Below, in pieces: positions 8,371-17,684 of a stretch of 64,000 nt of DNA. The stretch is from an uncultured Collinsella sp. (GTDB lineage Bacteria; Actinomycetota; Coriobacteriia; Coriobacteriales; Coriobacteriaceae), in the NCBI GenBank assembly GCA_934654585.1, contig CAKUGF010000002.1, positions 62,001-126,000 on the forward strand. The letters are read 5' to 3'. Numbering within the stretch: position 1 is the stretch's first letter; every line of letters begins with the position of its first letter. The translations under genes were made by a program, and so were the position numbers. The notes below the pieces were generated by a model. The model was not told where the DNA came from, did no database searches, and saw nothing but the letters and a program-made list of their open reading frames with translations.

Positions 8371-9969
8371 TTAACGTGCGATCTTAACGAGCTTGGGGGC
8401 ATCGGCCGCGGTGTCGAGCGCCCAAAGCGTAGAGGACTTGCCACTATTATCCGCCACAAACAGCGTCGTGCCGTTGAGCCACAGCGCCGTTTTCGAGGGA
8501 CTGAGGTCAACGCCGGCCTTATCCGCAACCTTTTCATAGTCGCTCGAGAGGCCCGAGCTCGCGTCAATCCAACCAAGCTCACCGCCCAAGCGCACCAGCG
8601 CGCAGCCGTGACTGTTCGCCCACAGGCAGCCCGCGTCGGCATAGGAATCGAACGAGCTAAACGTACCGCCCTGCGTGCAGCGCGAAAGTGTGGTGTGTCC
8701 GTCGCCGCCCGTCAGCACGGCATAGAGCGTCCCCTCGCTAAAGAAGGCATTCTTGAGCTGCTCAGAGCCGGCGACATACGAACCAAAGGGACCATGCGTC
8801 TCCTGCGGATGCTCGGCCTCCGCCTCGGCATCCTCCTGCTCAAGCACAATCTCGCCGGCAGAGGAGACATCGGCAAGCGTCGCCTCGCACACGGTCCAAC
8901 CCGTATCGGTGGCAACGACCAAATCGCAGTGCGAGCTGTCGCCAAACAGCCAGGCATTCGAGGCGGGCTGCGCGGCCACCAGGTGCGCAGCGTCTTCGTC
9001 GAGACGCCACACGCAGGCCTTGCCGTCCTTGAGCGTCATGGCGGCAGCAGTGCCGTCACGCACGACCAAGCCGGCGACATCGCCCTCGAGCGTCGCTACC
9101 GTCTTAACCTTAACCTTGGACTTGCCCTTGCCGCCCGCCTGCTTGGCGCACGCCGCAATGTCCTCGATCTTCATAACATTGGCGCCGTCTGCATAGTACA
9201 GGTCGCCATCGCAGACATTCAGGTACTTCGCGGTTGCCTTGGTAAGCGCCGTCGCATCCACGGCCTTGGTGCCCGAAGCCTTGCGCGCCAGGATATGAGA
9301 GGCATCTGCCCAATACAGATACGATCCGTCGCAGACCATCGCGTCGCCGCCCAGACCCTCCTTGGCCTGCGCCTTAATCTTGCGGTCGCCGCCCATCAGG
9401 TCGAGTTTGCTTTCGGACTTTTTCTTCTCGGCCGAGACCTGCTGGGCCTCGCGCTTAAGGTCCTGGTCGCCCTTCCAGGCCAAGCCAACACCCACGACCA
9501 CCGCAATAACCAGCACGGCAGCCACGGCAATCGCAATCTTCTTCGCCAGCGGCTTGCGAACCGCGGCTCGGGCGTTTTCAAAATGAGATGTCTCGCGCGA
9601 TGCTGTGGCACCCTTACCGGCAGAAGCGTTGGGGTTCACACCCGAATCGCCATCCAAGTTATCGAGCGAGAACAGCGCATCCTCCCCCGCCGGGGCCTGC
9701 GTGGCAGGCTCAGCATCCGGCTCAGGCGCCTTCGCAAACCGATGCCCGGGCTTTTTCGGGGCAGGCGCGGCAGCAGCATCAGCAACAGGAGCCGTCCCAG
9801 CAACAGCCGCATGACCAGCGCTAGCAGCATGCGACCCCACGGGAGCGGCGTGGCTCGGCGCCGGTGCGTCGTCGTCCACGCTCAGCGGCGCCCCGCAAAA
9901 CGGACAGCTGCGCGTCCCCTCATCGACCGTCTGGCCGCAAAACGGGCAATATGCCTGTTTGGAACCCAT
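8371..9969 (-). CDS. Zinc-ribbon, single-pass membrane protein with predicted beta-propeller exterior
   Basis: A 532-residue protein of unknown function. Residues 8-30 form a zinc ribbon (CPFC, CPFC). An Ala/Pro-rich acidic cytoplasmic region runs to one helix at about 150-172 (KKIAIAVAAVLVIAVVVGVG). The outer ~360 residues consist of repeated short strand pairs such as GSYLYWAD, DGDLYYADG and GTLYAVLTG, which suggests a DUF5050/WD-like propeller; this is an inference from the pattern only. The ATG at 9967-9969 follows AAAGGAATGATCG. An intrinsic terminator lies just upstream (9993-10025), so it is either expressed from its own promoter or by read-through from the surface-protein operon. Confidence 0.82.
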   Translation of the reverse strand: MGSKQAYCPFCGQTVDEGTRSCPFCGAPLSVDDDAPAPSHAAPVGSHAASAGHAAVAGTAPVADAAAAPAPKKPGHRFAKAPEPDAEPATQAPAGEDALFSLDNLDGDSGVNPNASAGKGATASRETSHFENARAAVRKPLAKKIAIAVAAVLVIAVVVGVGLAWKGDQDLKREAQQVSAEKKKSESKLDLMGGDRKIKAQAKEGLGGDAMVCDGSYLYWADASHILARKASGTKAVDATALTKATAKYLNVCDGDLYYADGANVMKIEDIAACAKQAGGKGKSKVKVKTVATLEGDVAGLVVRDGTAAAMTLKDGKACVWRLDEDAAHLVAAQPASNAWLFGDSSHCDLVVATDTGWTVCEATLADVSSAGEIVLEQEDAEAEAEHPQETHGPFGSYVAGSEQLKNAFFSEGTLYAVLTGGDGHTTLSRCTQGGTFSSFDSYADAGCLWANSHGCALVRLGGELGWIDASSGLSSDYEKVADKAGVDLSPSKTALWLNGTTLFVADNSGKSSTLWALDTAADAPKLVKIAR

Positions 9970-9992
9970 CGATCATTCCTTTCCTATAAAAA

Positions 9993-10025
9993 CGGCGCCC
10001 CGCCCAGCAGTGGGGCAAGGCGCCG
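9993..10025 (-). terminator. Intrinsic terminator after the surface-protein gene
   Basis: On the minus strand CGGCGCC...GGCGCCG with an inner GC-rich stem (CCCCA/TGGGG) is followed by TTTTTAT. It splits the minus-strand gene run into an upstream operon (20124 to 10062) and a downstream pair (9969 to 7420). Confidence 0.75.
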
Positions 10026-10061
10026 TAAAGCTCACAGATGCACAAGCGTCTTGCGCAGAGC

Positions 10062-13000
10062 TTAGTTCTCCTCGTTCTCCTTGCGCTTCTTAGCGACAAC
10101 CAGGTAGATACCGCCGGCGACAACGACGATCGCGACGATGGTGCCGATCATGAGCGGCAGGTTGTTCATCCACAGAACGAAGGAGTCGTTGGTGACGAGC
10201 ACGCCCGTAGCCTTGAGCTCCTTGGACTTGTTGCCCGCGGCGTCCCAAGCGACAACGGTGACGTCCTGCTTGGAGGAGCTGCCGTCGAGGGTGAACTCGC
10301 GGATCGGGCTCTTCTCGAGCTGGTCGGCCGTGAAGGTGGCGACGGTCTTGCCGTTCACCTTGATCTGAGCCTTCGAAAGCTTGAGGTTGTCCTCGAAGCT
10401 CACCTTGGCCTTGTGCGAGGACTCCTCGTACTTACCGTTGGAAGCAAGGTCGACGAAGGAAGCGATGGGCGCGGTGTCGTCAACGGCGAAGTTGATCTCG
10501 GCTGCGGCGCCGGTCTTCTTGGCGTTCTTGCCCTCCATGGTGTTCTCGGAGGAGTTGCCGGCGGCGTCCTCGCTGTGGAACAGCACGCGATACGCGCCAT
10601 CCTTGTCGTAGTTGGACTTGCTCACGGTGTAGTTGTACTCGCTCCAGCCGCTCGACGTGTCGGAGTCGGTGGTGTAGTTGTCGCCGCTCTTGAGCGTCGT
10701 GTTCTTGGTGTCGCGGGTCAGCTCGACGGAGGTCTTGTTGTCATCAAGGCCGGACGGGTTGATCTCGGTCACCTTAACATCGGTGGTCTTGGAGCTCTTG
10801 AGGTACTGGTCGAGCATCTTGCCGGTGTTATCGGAGATGACGTAGGTCGAACCAAAGCGGTTAACGGACCAGGTGACAGCCTCGGACTCGGTGTTACCAG
10901 CCAGGTCGATAGCCTGAACGGTCAGCGTGTAGACGCCGTCGTTGCCCTTGGTCTTGGCCGGGCTGAGGTAGCTCACGGACTTGTCGGTAGCCGAGGTATT
11001 GATCGCGGCGCCCGCATAGGGGTTCGGATCGTCCTTGGACAGCGGGTAGCTGATCTTGGAAACCTCGATGGTGGTGCCATCGGCAAGGTTGGTGTCGTGG
11101 ACAGCGGCGCTCGGGGCGACCTCGCCAGCATAAGCCGTGCGGTTGACGACATTCTGGATGTCGATCTTGGGCTTGATGGTGTCGATCACGAACTCAGGCG
11201 AGGTGTAGGACTCGGACTTGTTGGAAGCCAGGTCCTCACCGGAGACGGAAAGCGTGTAGACGCCCTGACCCGGGAAGGTCACCGTAGCGGTATGGGTATC
11301 GCCGTTGCTGGTCCAGCCGCCGATCTGGGCAGGAGTAGCCTCGTCACCGTTGCCGGCAGAGACGGGAGCCTCGATCTTGAACAGGTTCGGATCGAAGTTG
11401 TGCTCCTCAACCGTAATGGTAGCCGTACGAGCAGCGTTGTAATACTTACCGTTCTGAGCAGCCTCAGTGTTCCAAGACACATTCAGCTTAGGAGCGGTCT
11501 TATCGATGGTGAAGGTGTCACCATCGGCTTTCGCCTGGCGCCCGATAAGGTCAGTTACCACGCAATCAGAAACGACGTAGTCGCCGTCCTCGGTAAACGG
11601 AATAGAGCACGTGTAAACATTGGAGCCTTCGCTCGTCTCCTTGAAATCGGTGGGGAAGACAGATTTCCAAGACTTGCCGTCTCGGGTAACGGTAGCGATA
11701 GGAACGTTCTCCATGTACTCCTGAACGTACTCATAGAACGGAGCTTTAATCGTCAGGGTCAAGGTGCGACTAACGTTGTAGTACTTACCATTCGAAGCCG
11801 CCGTTGTGTCCCAAGACGAAGAGATCTCAGGAGCGCTCGAAGCCCTAACGAGTTCAGTGTACTTAGGATTGATCTTTGCGTCAGCGAGAGTTTGATCGTT
11901 GGTGTTGCCGGCATTGTCGACCATCTTGACATGAATGCTGTCAGTCGACACCTTCGAATCTTCGTCGATTTCGAAAGTGTATTTGCCATAGTCCTCAGCC
12001 TTGGGCGAAGCAGCCTTCTGGCCACTCTTCTGAATCTGATAGTTAGCCTGGACGTCCGCAATTCCCGACACGCCTGTGCCGTCATTCGTAGGACCGTCTT
12101 TAGCGTCGAAGTCGACAGTGATCCTGTCGGCAACAAGTGCGCCAGCGTGGCTGCCGCTCTTGAGCTCGGCCTTCTTGCTACCAGAAGCCTTCGCAGTAAA
12201 TGAAGTAAGCGAAGGCCTAGTGTGATCGTAGTTGTAATTTACATCGCAGACGCGCTTGATAACCTTATCCGAGTTCTGGGTGTAGAACTTTGCAAGCTGA
12301 TTCGCAGAAGCACTGGTTTTAAACGTTTGCTGCTTAGCGAAATCGAGGTCGGCAACGGTCTGATTGTCTTCAATATCCTGCGAAACGGCTACTGCATTTT
12401 CACCATCGACACCAACAGTGGCAACATTCCTGTACCAAAGATTGTCGTCAGCCTTATGAATCGTCTTGGAATAATCCTTGTTACCCTGATTCTTGTAGTA
12501 GTCCTCGTTATAGGTCAAGCCAGTCAGAGTGACGCCCGACTTCTCATTCCAATCGACATCTTCAATTTTCGCAACCTTGATCTTAGGCTGAGTAATCTGG
12601 CTTCCATCAGCAGTGAAGTCATAGTTATTCAGCTTATCAAGGTTGTCCTTTGAACCACGAAGCTTAAACTCGAGCGCCGAAGAATCGAGCGCGGTATCGT
12701 CAGTGGCAAAAGCGGCCTTGTTATATTCCTCTTCTGTAATTGTGACCGACTCAAACAGATCGGACACCTCGCCGTTAGTGGCGTCTTTCACAAGGCCATT
12801 AGCGGTCTTAAGGATCTCCTTTTTCTGGTCCTTCGCAAGACGGAACGGAAGGGCCTCAGAATTCACCATACCGCCCAAATCGACCTTTTGCTTCGCAGCA
12901 GGCTTAATGGTAACGGCAATATCTCCAGCTTCTTCCTTATTCGGGTACTCCACCTTAACGTGAGCCACAACATCTTGGTTGCTAGGATCACAAGCCTTGG

Positions 13001-14066
13001 GAGTGACCGAAATAGAGTAAACGCCGTCCTTATAAGAAGGTTCAGACACCGAAACAAAATCGTTTCCCTTGGTATCCGCAGACAGCGTCAATCCCTCAGG
13101 AGCGTTGAAAAGCACGACGGTTTTCGCAGTGCCCTTGTTTTCATATTTAAGGTCGTTGACCGTAACGCCGTTCTGCTTAACAGCATCGATAGCGTTCTGG
13201 ACGCCGTTCCAGGCATCATTCGACGTCACGGAAATGGTGTCAGCAGCGAAAGCGGCGTTGATCTTGGCAACGGTCTCTTCATCCAAATTGACCTTTTCGC
13301 CGGTCTTCTCGGTGTCTACGACGTCATATTTTGTCTTATTATCGGAACCGGACGCGGCTTTACCGGTCGCACTGTCGCCGTTTCCCTTCGAGTCACCTGC
13401 CGGGTTTGACGAGTCGGCGCCGCCAGCACCCTCACCGGGTTCGGGCTTTTCAGTCGGCTCGACAACATCCTCATAGGAGTATTTGAACATATATCCAAAA
13501 GAAGCCGACTTGACCGTAAGCGTCAGCTTCGCATTCTCGACAACCTTATCAGACGACACCTCATACGTGTCTTTGTCAATCTCCTTCACGACAACGCCCT
13601 CGGTGTCAGACGTAAGAGAAACGTCGTACGTCCTGCCATGATATTTGGATCCGCCGTTGCCGTAATAGAGCTTGACATTCTGCTTCTTGGGATCCTTCTC
13701 AATTTCCTTGAGTTTCGCGTCGACGGCCTTATCCAGTGCGTCGTCGAACAACTCGTGCGAATTAGAGTAAACAAGGTCCTCCAAATCGCTCTTTTTAATA
13801 GTCGCCCTAGCCGTGCCATCGACGCCCTTGGGAACCTTGCTATCAAACGTCAGGCTAATCGTACGACCCGTAAGATCGACGCTGGAAGTAGCCTTAGATT
13901 TGTACTCCGACTTCGCCGGCTCGGACGTCGAGGTCTCCGCAGCATACGCGGCGGTCACGGCCTGGGCGATCGGGGTGGTGGGGATGGTCGAGGTGGCCAT
14001 CACGGTGGCGAGGATCACGGCAGCAGGCTTGCGTGAATACGCCTTAAGTTTATCGAACATAGACAT
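10062..14066 (-). CDS. Large surface protein with Ig-like repeats and C-terminal membrane anchor
   Basis: A 1334-residue exported protein. A basic start, a hydrophobic stretch (AAVILATVMATSTIPTTPIAQAV) and AYA-AE give a signal peptide of about 43 residues. The body is a series of beta-rich modules. In the last two thirds several begin with SNGKYYN or QNGKYYN followed by R(T)xT(L/I)T and close with D(K/T)(T/I)AP or DTIKP, the pattern of bacterial Ig-like domains. The C-terminus has a membrane helix (LMIGTIVAIVVVAGGIYLVV) and KKRKENEEN; no LPXTG motif is present. The ATG at 14064-14066 follows GGAAGG. The N-terminal half is visibly richer in A/T than the C-terminal half, suggesting mosaic origin. 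It sits in an operon with a kinase, a phosphatase and FHA genes, so it may be a regulated adhesin or wall protein. The ligand is unknown. Confidence 0.88.
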   Translation of the reverse strand: MSMFDKLKAYSRKPAAVILATVMATSTIPTTPIAQAVTAAYAAETSTSEPAKSEYKSKATSSVDLTGRTISLTFDSKVPKGVDGTARATIKKSDLEDLVYSNSHELFDDALDKAVDAKLKEIEKDPKKQNVKLYYGNGGSKYHGRTYDVSLTSDTEGVVVKEIDKDTYEVSSDKVVENAKLTLTVKSASFGYMFKYSYEDVVEPTEKPEPGEGAGGADSSNPAGDSKGNGDSATGKAASGSDNKTKYDVVDTEKTGEKVNLDEETVAKINAAFAADTISVTSNDAWNGVQNAIDAVKQNGVTVNDLKYENKGTAKTVVLFNAPEGLTLSADTKGNDFVSVSEPSYKDGVYSISVTPKACDPSNQDVVAHVKVEYPNKEEAGDIAVTIKPAAKQKVDLGGMVNSEALPFRLAKDQKKEILKTANGLVKDATNGEVSDLFESVTITEEEYNKAAFATDDTALDSSALEFKLRGSKDNLDKLNNYDFTADGSQITQPKIKVAKIEDVDWNEKSGVTLTGLTYNEDYYKNQGNKDYSKTIHKADDNLWYRNVATVGVDGENAVAVSQDIEDNQTVADLDFAKQQTFKTSASANQLAKFYTQNSDKVIKRVCDVNYNYDHTRPSLTSFTAKASGSKKAELKSGSHAGALVADRITVDFDAKDGPTNDGTGVSGIADVQANYQIQKSGQKAASPKAEDYGKYTFEIDEDSKVSTDSIHVKMVDNAGNTNDQTLADAKINPKYTELVRASSAPEISSSWDTTAASNGKYYNVSRTLTLTIKAPFYEYVQEYMENVPIATVTRDGKSWKSVFPTDFKETSEGSNVYTCSIPFTEDGDYVVSDCVVTDLIGRQAKADGDTFTIDKTAPKLNVSWNTEAAQNGKYYNAARTATITVEEHNFDPNLFKIEAPVSAGNGDEATPAQIGGWTSNGDTHTATVTFPGQGVYTLSVSGEDLASNKSESYTSPEFVIDTIKPKIDIQNVVNRTAYAGEVAPSAAVHDTNLADGTTIEVSKISYPLSKDDPNPYAGAAINTSATDKSVSYLSPAKTKGNDGVYTLTVQAIDLAGNTESEAVTWSVNRFGSTYVISDNTGKMLDQYLKSSKTTDVKVTEINPSGLDDNKTSVELTRDTKNTTLKSGDNYTTDSDTSSGWSEYNYTVSKSNYDKDGAYRVLFHSEDAAGNSSENTMEGKNAKKTGAAAEINFAVDDTAPIASFVDLASNGKYEESSHKAKVSFEDNLKLSKAQIKVNGKTVATFTADQLEKSPIREFTLDGSSSKQDVTVVAWDAAGNKSKELKATGVLVTNDSFVLWMNNLPLMIGTIVAIVVVAGGIYLVVAKKRKENEEN

Positions 14067-14083
14067 AGTTCGCTTTTCCTTCC

Positions 14084-14989
14084 CTAGTCGTAGAGCCTAT
14101 CGATAGATTGATCGGTATGGACTACTATCACATTCTGTTTGAGTATGAAGCGGAATCCGTCATCCTCGTGTTGAACAACACCTTGTGAACCGATGTTTTC
14201 ATAAACATCGCCCTCACTGAGCACGTCAGTCTCGGATTCGGACGCCTCGGCGCCCTCGTCGAGCAGACCGGTCCCCTGCTCGGAGTCCTCGTCGGCCTCG
14301 TCGAGCAGACCCGTCTCGCGCTCGGACTCCTCGTCCTCCTCGGTGAGCAGGCCGGTGGAACGCTCGGACTCTTCGTCGTCTTCCACCAGCACGCCGGTCG
14401 GCCGCTCAGACTCCTCATTCTCGTCCTCGGTAAGCACGCCGGTCGGACGCTCGGAATCCTCTTCGTCCTCAACCAGAACACCGGTCGGGCGCTCGGAATC
14501 GTCCTCGTCCTCCACCAGAACACCGGTGGGGCGCTCGGTCTCCATGTCGTCCTCGGTCAGAACCTCGGTCGGGGTCTCGCTGCCGGCAAAGCCCTCGTCA
14601 TCGTTCTCGTCGCGGGCGTCCTTCTCCACCTTGGCGGCATGGGCCTTGGCATGACGGGCCGATGCCGGCTCGTCGCTGATGGGCGCGACCACCGTGGTCA
14701 TGTTGTCGTCGCCCTCGGGACCCTCGTGCGCAATGTCGGTCACGCGATCGTCGCCCTCGGGGCCACCCAGCACGGAGCGGGCGGGGTTGGACTTCTTGGC
14801 GCCGGCACCACGCGAGCCGCGCGTCGTACGGCGACGCGAAGACTCACCAGAAGTAGGCACGCGCTTGCCCTGAAGGAAGCGGATGGCGTTGATGACATCC
14901 ATCTTCACAAACACAACCACCGCGGCGACGGCGAGCACGGCCGCGAGAACAAACGCGGCGATCGATACGTAGAAGTAAACGTTTTCCAT
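14084..14989 (-). CDS. Membrane-anchored acidic protein with nine T-G-V-L type phosphothreonine-like motifs
   Basis: A 301-residue protein of no named family. An N-terminal helix (about residues 5-30) anchors it, followed by a short basic patch (SRRRTTRGSRG). The rest is acidic. Between about residues 130 and 260 a motif repeats every 12-14 residues: PTEVLTED, PTGVLVED (three times), PTGVLTED, STGLLTEE, ETGLLDEA, GTGLLDEG, ETDVLSEG. Each has Thr with Leu at +3 in an acidic setting, which suits Ser/Thr kinase action and the FHA preference for a hydrophobic residue at +3. This is an inference. It is encoded directly downstream of the transmembrane kinase (15002) and upstream of the surface protein, with a strong AAGGAGGGG site. 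A likely scaffold that recruits FHA proteins to the membrane. Confidence 0.85.
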   Translation of the reverse strand: MENVYFYVSIAAFVLAAVLAVAAVVVFVKMDVINAIRFLQGKRVPTSGESSRRRTTRGSRGAGAKKSNPARSVLGGPEGDDRVTDIAHEGPEGDDNMTTVVAPISDEPASARHAKAHAAKVEKDARDENDDEGFAGSETPTEVLTEDDMETERPTGVLVEDEDDSERPTGVLVEDEEDSERPTGVLTEDENEESERPTGVLVEDDEESERSTGLLTEEDEESERETGLLDEADEDSEQGTGLLDEGAEASESETDVLSEGDVYENIGSQGVVQHEDDGFRFILKQNVIVVHTDQSIDRLYD

Positions 14990-15001
14990 GTTCGCCCCTC
15001 C

Positions 15002-16750
15002 TTAATCCTCGGCGACGACGGCGTTGGAATACACCGTGGTGATCTTGCGCTGGACCTCGTTCTCCAGGCGCTGAATGGTCTCGTCGCGACGCTGCTCGGC
15101 GTCATCGTCCTTGGGCGAGACGGCCTTAAGACCCGCATCGACCTTCTTGTAGAGCTTCTCGGCCTGCGACTTCTTAATGCCGGCGGCCTTGAACTTATCC
15201 ATGTAGGTCTCCATGGCGTTGGAGATCAGCGCGTAGCTGTCCAGGCGCACCGTCTCGTTGGACTCGCTGGCGATCTCGTCGGCCAGGTCCTCCAGGTTGC
15301 CCCAGTACTCCTTGTACATGGAATCGGAGTCGTCGTCGGTCTTGACGGCGATGGCGATCTTAGTCGTGAACTGCGCAATGCCGTTATAGATCTTGGCCTT
15401 GTCGTGGTTCTCGAACGACGGATCCTCCGCGGCGTTCTTAAAGTACTCAGCAGACGCCTTGATGCGCGTGGTGCGGTTGGCGTCCTCGTCGTCCTTGCTG
15501 CCGCCGTAGGAGTAGAAGTACCAGTACAGGCGTCCCATCTCGTAGGACAGCTCCGAGAACCTGCTCGACTTCTCGAGCTCGGTCAGGTTCTGCTGGTACA
15601 CGTCGTCGAGCTGTGCCTTCTCCTTGGTGGTAAAGGAGCCGTCGGCCTTGTAGGCATCGATGAGGCCCTCGTAGCCCTCGACGTCGCCCGGACGGTAGCC
15701 GATGGCGGCGAGGTAGGCCTGCTCGGCCTTCTCGGGAGCCGACTGGGTCTGGTCGCGGCCGAGCTTCATCTGGTAGTCGAACTTCTCGGTGATCGTCGAC
15801 TCGCGCAGCGCCATGCTGCCAATGCCCACGGCCAGGCACACCACGCACGCGATAATGCAGCCAAAGAAGGTCTTGACCTTGCGGGCCTGCTTATCGCGGA
15901 ACTCGCGGGTGAGCTCCTTGTAGATCTCCAGATCGGCGGCCAGCTCGTCGCAATCCTGATAGCGGCGGGCGCGCTCGAGCTCGCAGCACTTGGGGATGAT
16001 GACGTCAGCAAAGCCCTCGCCCACGTTCTCGTTTTTGGTGTGGACGTTGGGCAGCGGGAACTCGACCGGGGGCGCCTCGCCCACCAGCAGGTGCCACATG
16101 GTGGCGCCGATGCCGTAGATATCGGTACGGGCGTCGGTCTGGGCCTTGCCGTACTGCTCGGGCGCGGCGTAACCCGTGGTACCAAAGGCGATGGTGTCCT
16201 TGCGGGCCTCGTCCTTGTACTCGCGTGCAACGCCCAGGTCGATCAGCTTAATGTAGCCATCGGGGTGCAGCATGATGTTGGAGGGCTTCATGTCGCGGTA
16301 GACGATGGGCGGGTCTTGACGGTGCAGGTAGCCCAGGGCGTCACACACCTGCAGCATCCACTTTTGCACGTCTTCCTCGGACTGCGGGCCCTCGCGGCGC
16401 ACCACGTCGGCCAGGGACGTACCCTCGACGTGGTCCATGATGACGTAGATGAAGTCCTCGGTCTTCTCGATATCGACGATATCGACGATATTGGGGTGGT
16501 CGAGCTTGGAGAGCAGCTCGGCCTCGCTGGCCAGCGACTGCTCAATGGGGCGGCCGGTGGGGTCGGTCGCGTTGCGGTCGACCTCTTTGACGGCCCACTG
16601 CTTGTTGGTGAGCTGCAGGTCGGCGGCCAGGTAGACACGGCTCATGCCGCCCTTGCCGATCACCGACAGAATCTTGTAACGACCCTTGATGACGTCGCCC
16701 ACGCGCTTACGGCGCGCGTCGACCTCTCGCCTGCTTCTGGTAGACGGCAT
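15002..16750 (-). CDS. Transmembrane Ser/Thr protein kinase with extracellular helical domain
   Basis: A Hanks-type kinase of 582 residues that should phosphorylate Ser/Thr using ATP. The kinase domain (about residues 24-280) is complete: GKGGMSRVY loop, AVKEVD with Lys55, catalytic YRDMKPSN (Asp153), DLG at 171-173, and the activation segment ending GTTGYAAPEQYG. One membrane helix spans about 294-314. The outer ~265 residues are charged and helical, with TPR-like spacing (EQAYLAAIGYRPGDVEGYEG) and no PASTA repeats, so its signal differs from that of PknB. The ATG at 16748-16750 follows GGGAGG and starts 3 nt after the PP2C stop. The order FHA, PP2C, kinase, docking protein within one operon implies a phosphorelay unit. 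Confidence 0.95.
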   Translation of the reverse strand: MPSTRSRREVDARRKRVGDVIKGRYKILSVIGKGGMSRVYLAADLQLTNKQWAVKEVDRNATDPTGRPIEQSLASEAELLSKLDHPNIVDIVDIEKTEDFIYVIMDHVEGTSLADVVRREGPQSEEDVQKWMLQVCDALGYLHRQDPPIVYRDMKPSNIMLHPDGYIKLIDLGVAREYKDEARKDTIAFGTTGYAAPEQYGKAQTDARTDIYGIGATMWHLLVGEAPPVEFPLPNVHTKNENVGEGFADVIIPKCCELERARRYQDCDELAADLEIYKELTREFRDKQARKVKTFFGCIIACVVCLAVGIGSMALRESTITEKFDYQMKLGRDQTQSAPEKAEQAYLAAIGYRPGDVEGYEGLIDAYKADGSFTTKEKAQLDDVYQQNLTELEKSSRFSELSYEMGRLYWYFYSYGGSKDDEDANRTTRIKASAEYFKNAAEDPSFENHDKAKIYNGIAQFTTKIAIAVKTDDDSDSMYKEYWGNLEDLADEIASESNETVRLDSYALISNAMETYMDKFKAAGIKKSQAEKLYKKVDAGLKAVSPKDDDAEQRRDETIQRLENEVQRKITTVYSNAVVAED

Positions 16751-16753
16751 GGG

Positions 16754-17641
16754 CTATCGACCTCCCTGAGGCTGGACGCGCAGCACCAGCGCGGTAACGT
16801 TATCGGCCTCTTTGCGATCCATGACGAGCTTGGCGGTGTCGGCGATACGCTGCGTGACGCAACCGGGCTCAAAGCCCTCCTGCTCCTCGCGGTCCAGGTC
16901 GGCGGCGGTGCACACGGCATAGGCGCCGCGACGACGCTCGGCATCCCAGGCGTTGGCGTCCAGGGCGTCGGGCCCTAGGCGACGGCGAAGCTCAGTGTCG
17001 GTGAGCACATGGCGGAAGCCATCGGAGCACAGCAGGTAGATGGCATCGCGATCCAGATTGCCATGAATCAGGTCGGGCACGACCTCCTTGGTGGAGCCCA
17101 GGCACTGCAGCAGCACGTTGCGGCGCGGATGCGTCAGGGCCTCCTCGGGCGTGATGCGACCGGCCTCGACCTCGCGGCGCACAAAGGTCTGGTCGACGGT
17201 GAGCTGATTGGTCGCCGACTCGGTGAGCTCGTAGGCGCGCGTATCGCCCACGTGCACGATGGAATAGCGGCCGCCGATGGCGAGCATGGCGGTAAGCGTG
17301 GTGCCCAGGTTCATGTGCTCGGCCATGCCGTAGCGAATCAGCGCCATGTTCATGTCCTGGATCAGGCCACCCCATTGGCCGTCGACGAAGCTCTCAAAGC
17401 CGCCGACGGAGCTTTCCATGGCCTCCAGGGCCACGGGCAGCTTGTTGTCGAACCAGTCCGAGAGCATGCTGATCACGGCAGCCGAGGCGAGCTCGCCGCA
17501 CTCAAGGCCGCCCATGCCGTCGGCGACGGCGACCAGCGCCACATCGCCCACGGGGGTGGAGGCGACCTTGATCAGGTAGCTGTCCTGGTTGGATTCGCGC
17601 GTACGGCCGACGTTGGAATAACCGGCCCCTTCAAATAGCAT
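16754..17641 (-). CDS. PP2C-family Ser/Thr protein phosphatase
   Basis: A metal-dependent phosphatase of 295 residues that should remove the phosphates placed by the neighbouring kinases. The metal ligands and core are present: RTRESNQDS (Asp20), VAVADGMGG (Asp41), VHVGDTRAY, LLCSDGF and, near the end, KEADNVTAL. No membrane segment is seen. The ATG at 17639-17641 follows AAAGGAG; a longer upstream reading would run into the FHA gene. It lies between the 17685 FHA gene and the transmembrane kinase. Confidence 0.95.
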   Translation of the reverse strand: MLFEGAGYSNVGRTRESNQDSYLIKVASTPVGDVALVAVADGMGGLECGELASAAVISMLSDWFDNKLPVALEAMESSVGGFESFVDGQWGGLIQDMNMALIRYGMAEHMNLGTTLTAMLAIGGRYSIVHVGDTRAYELTESATNQLTVDQTFVRREVEAGRITPEEALTHPRRNVLLQCLGSTKEVVPDLIHGNLDRDAIYLLCSDGFRHVLTDTELRRRLGPDALDANAWDAERRRGAYAVCTAADLDREEQEGFEPGCVTQRIADTAKLVMDRKEADNVTALVLRVQPQGGR

Positions 17642-17684
17642 CTGCGCTCCTTTCTCGAATATCTCAACGTGGGTCGCATACCCC

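Noticed and set aside
10038..12203. A 721-codon open frame antisense to the surface-protein gene
   Set aside because: It ends where the base composition of the sense gene changes and has no start signal. It is a by-product of GC-rich codon usage.
14639..16978. A 779-codon open frame antisense to the kinase and phosphatase genes
   Set aside because: It spans parts of three well-supported genes on the other strand and has no recognisable domain.
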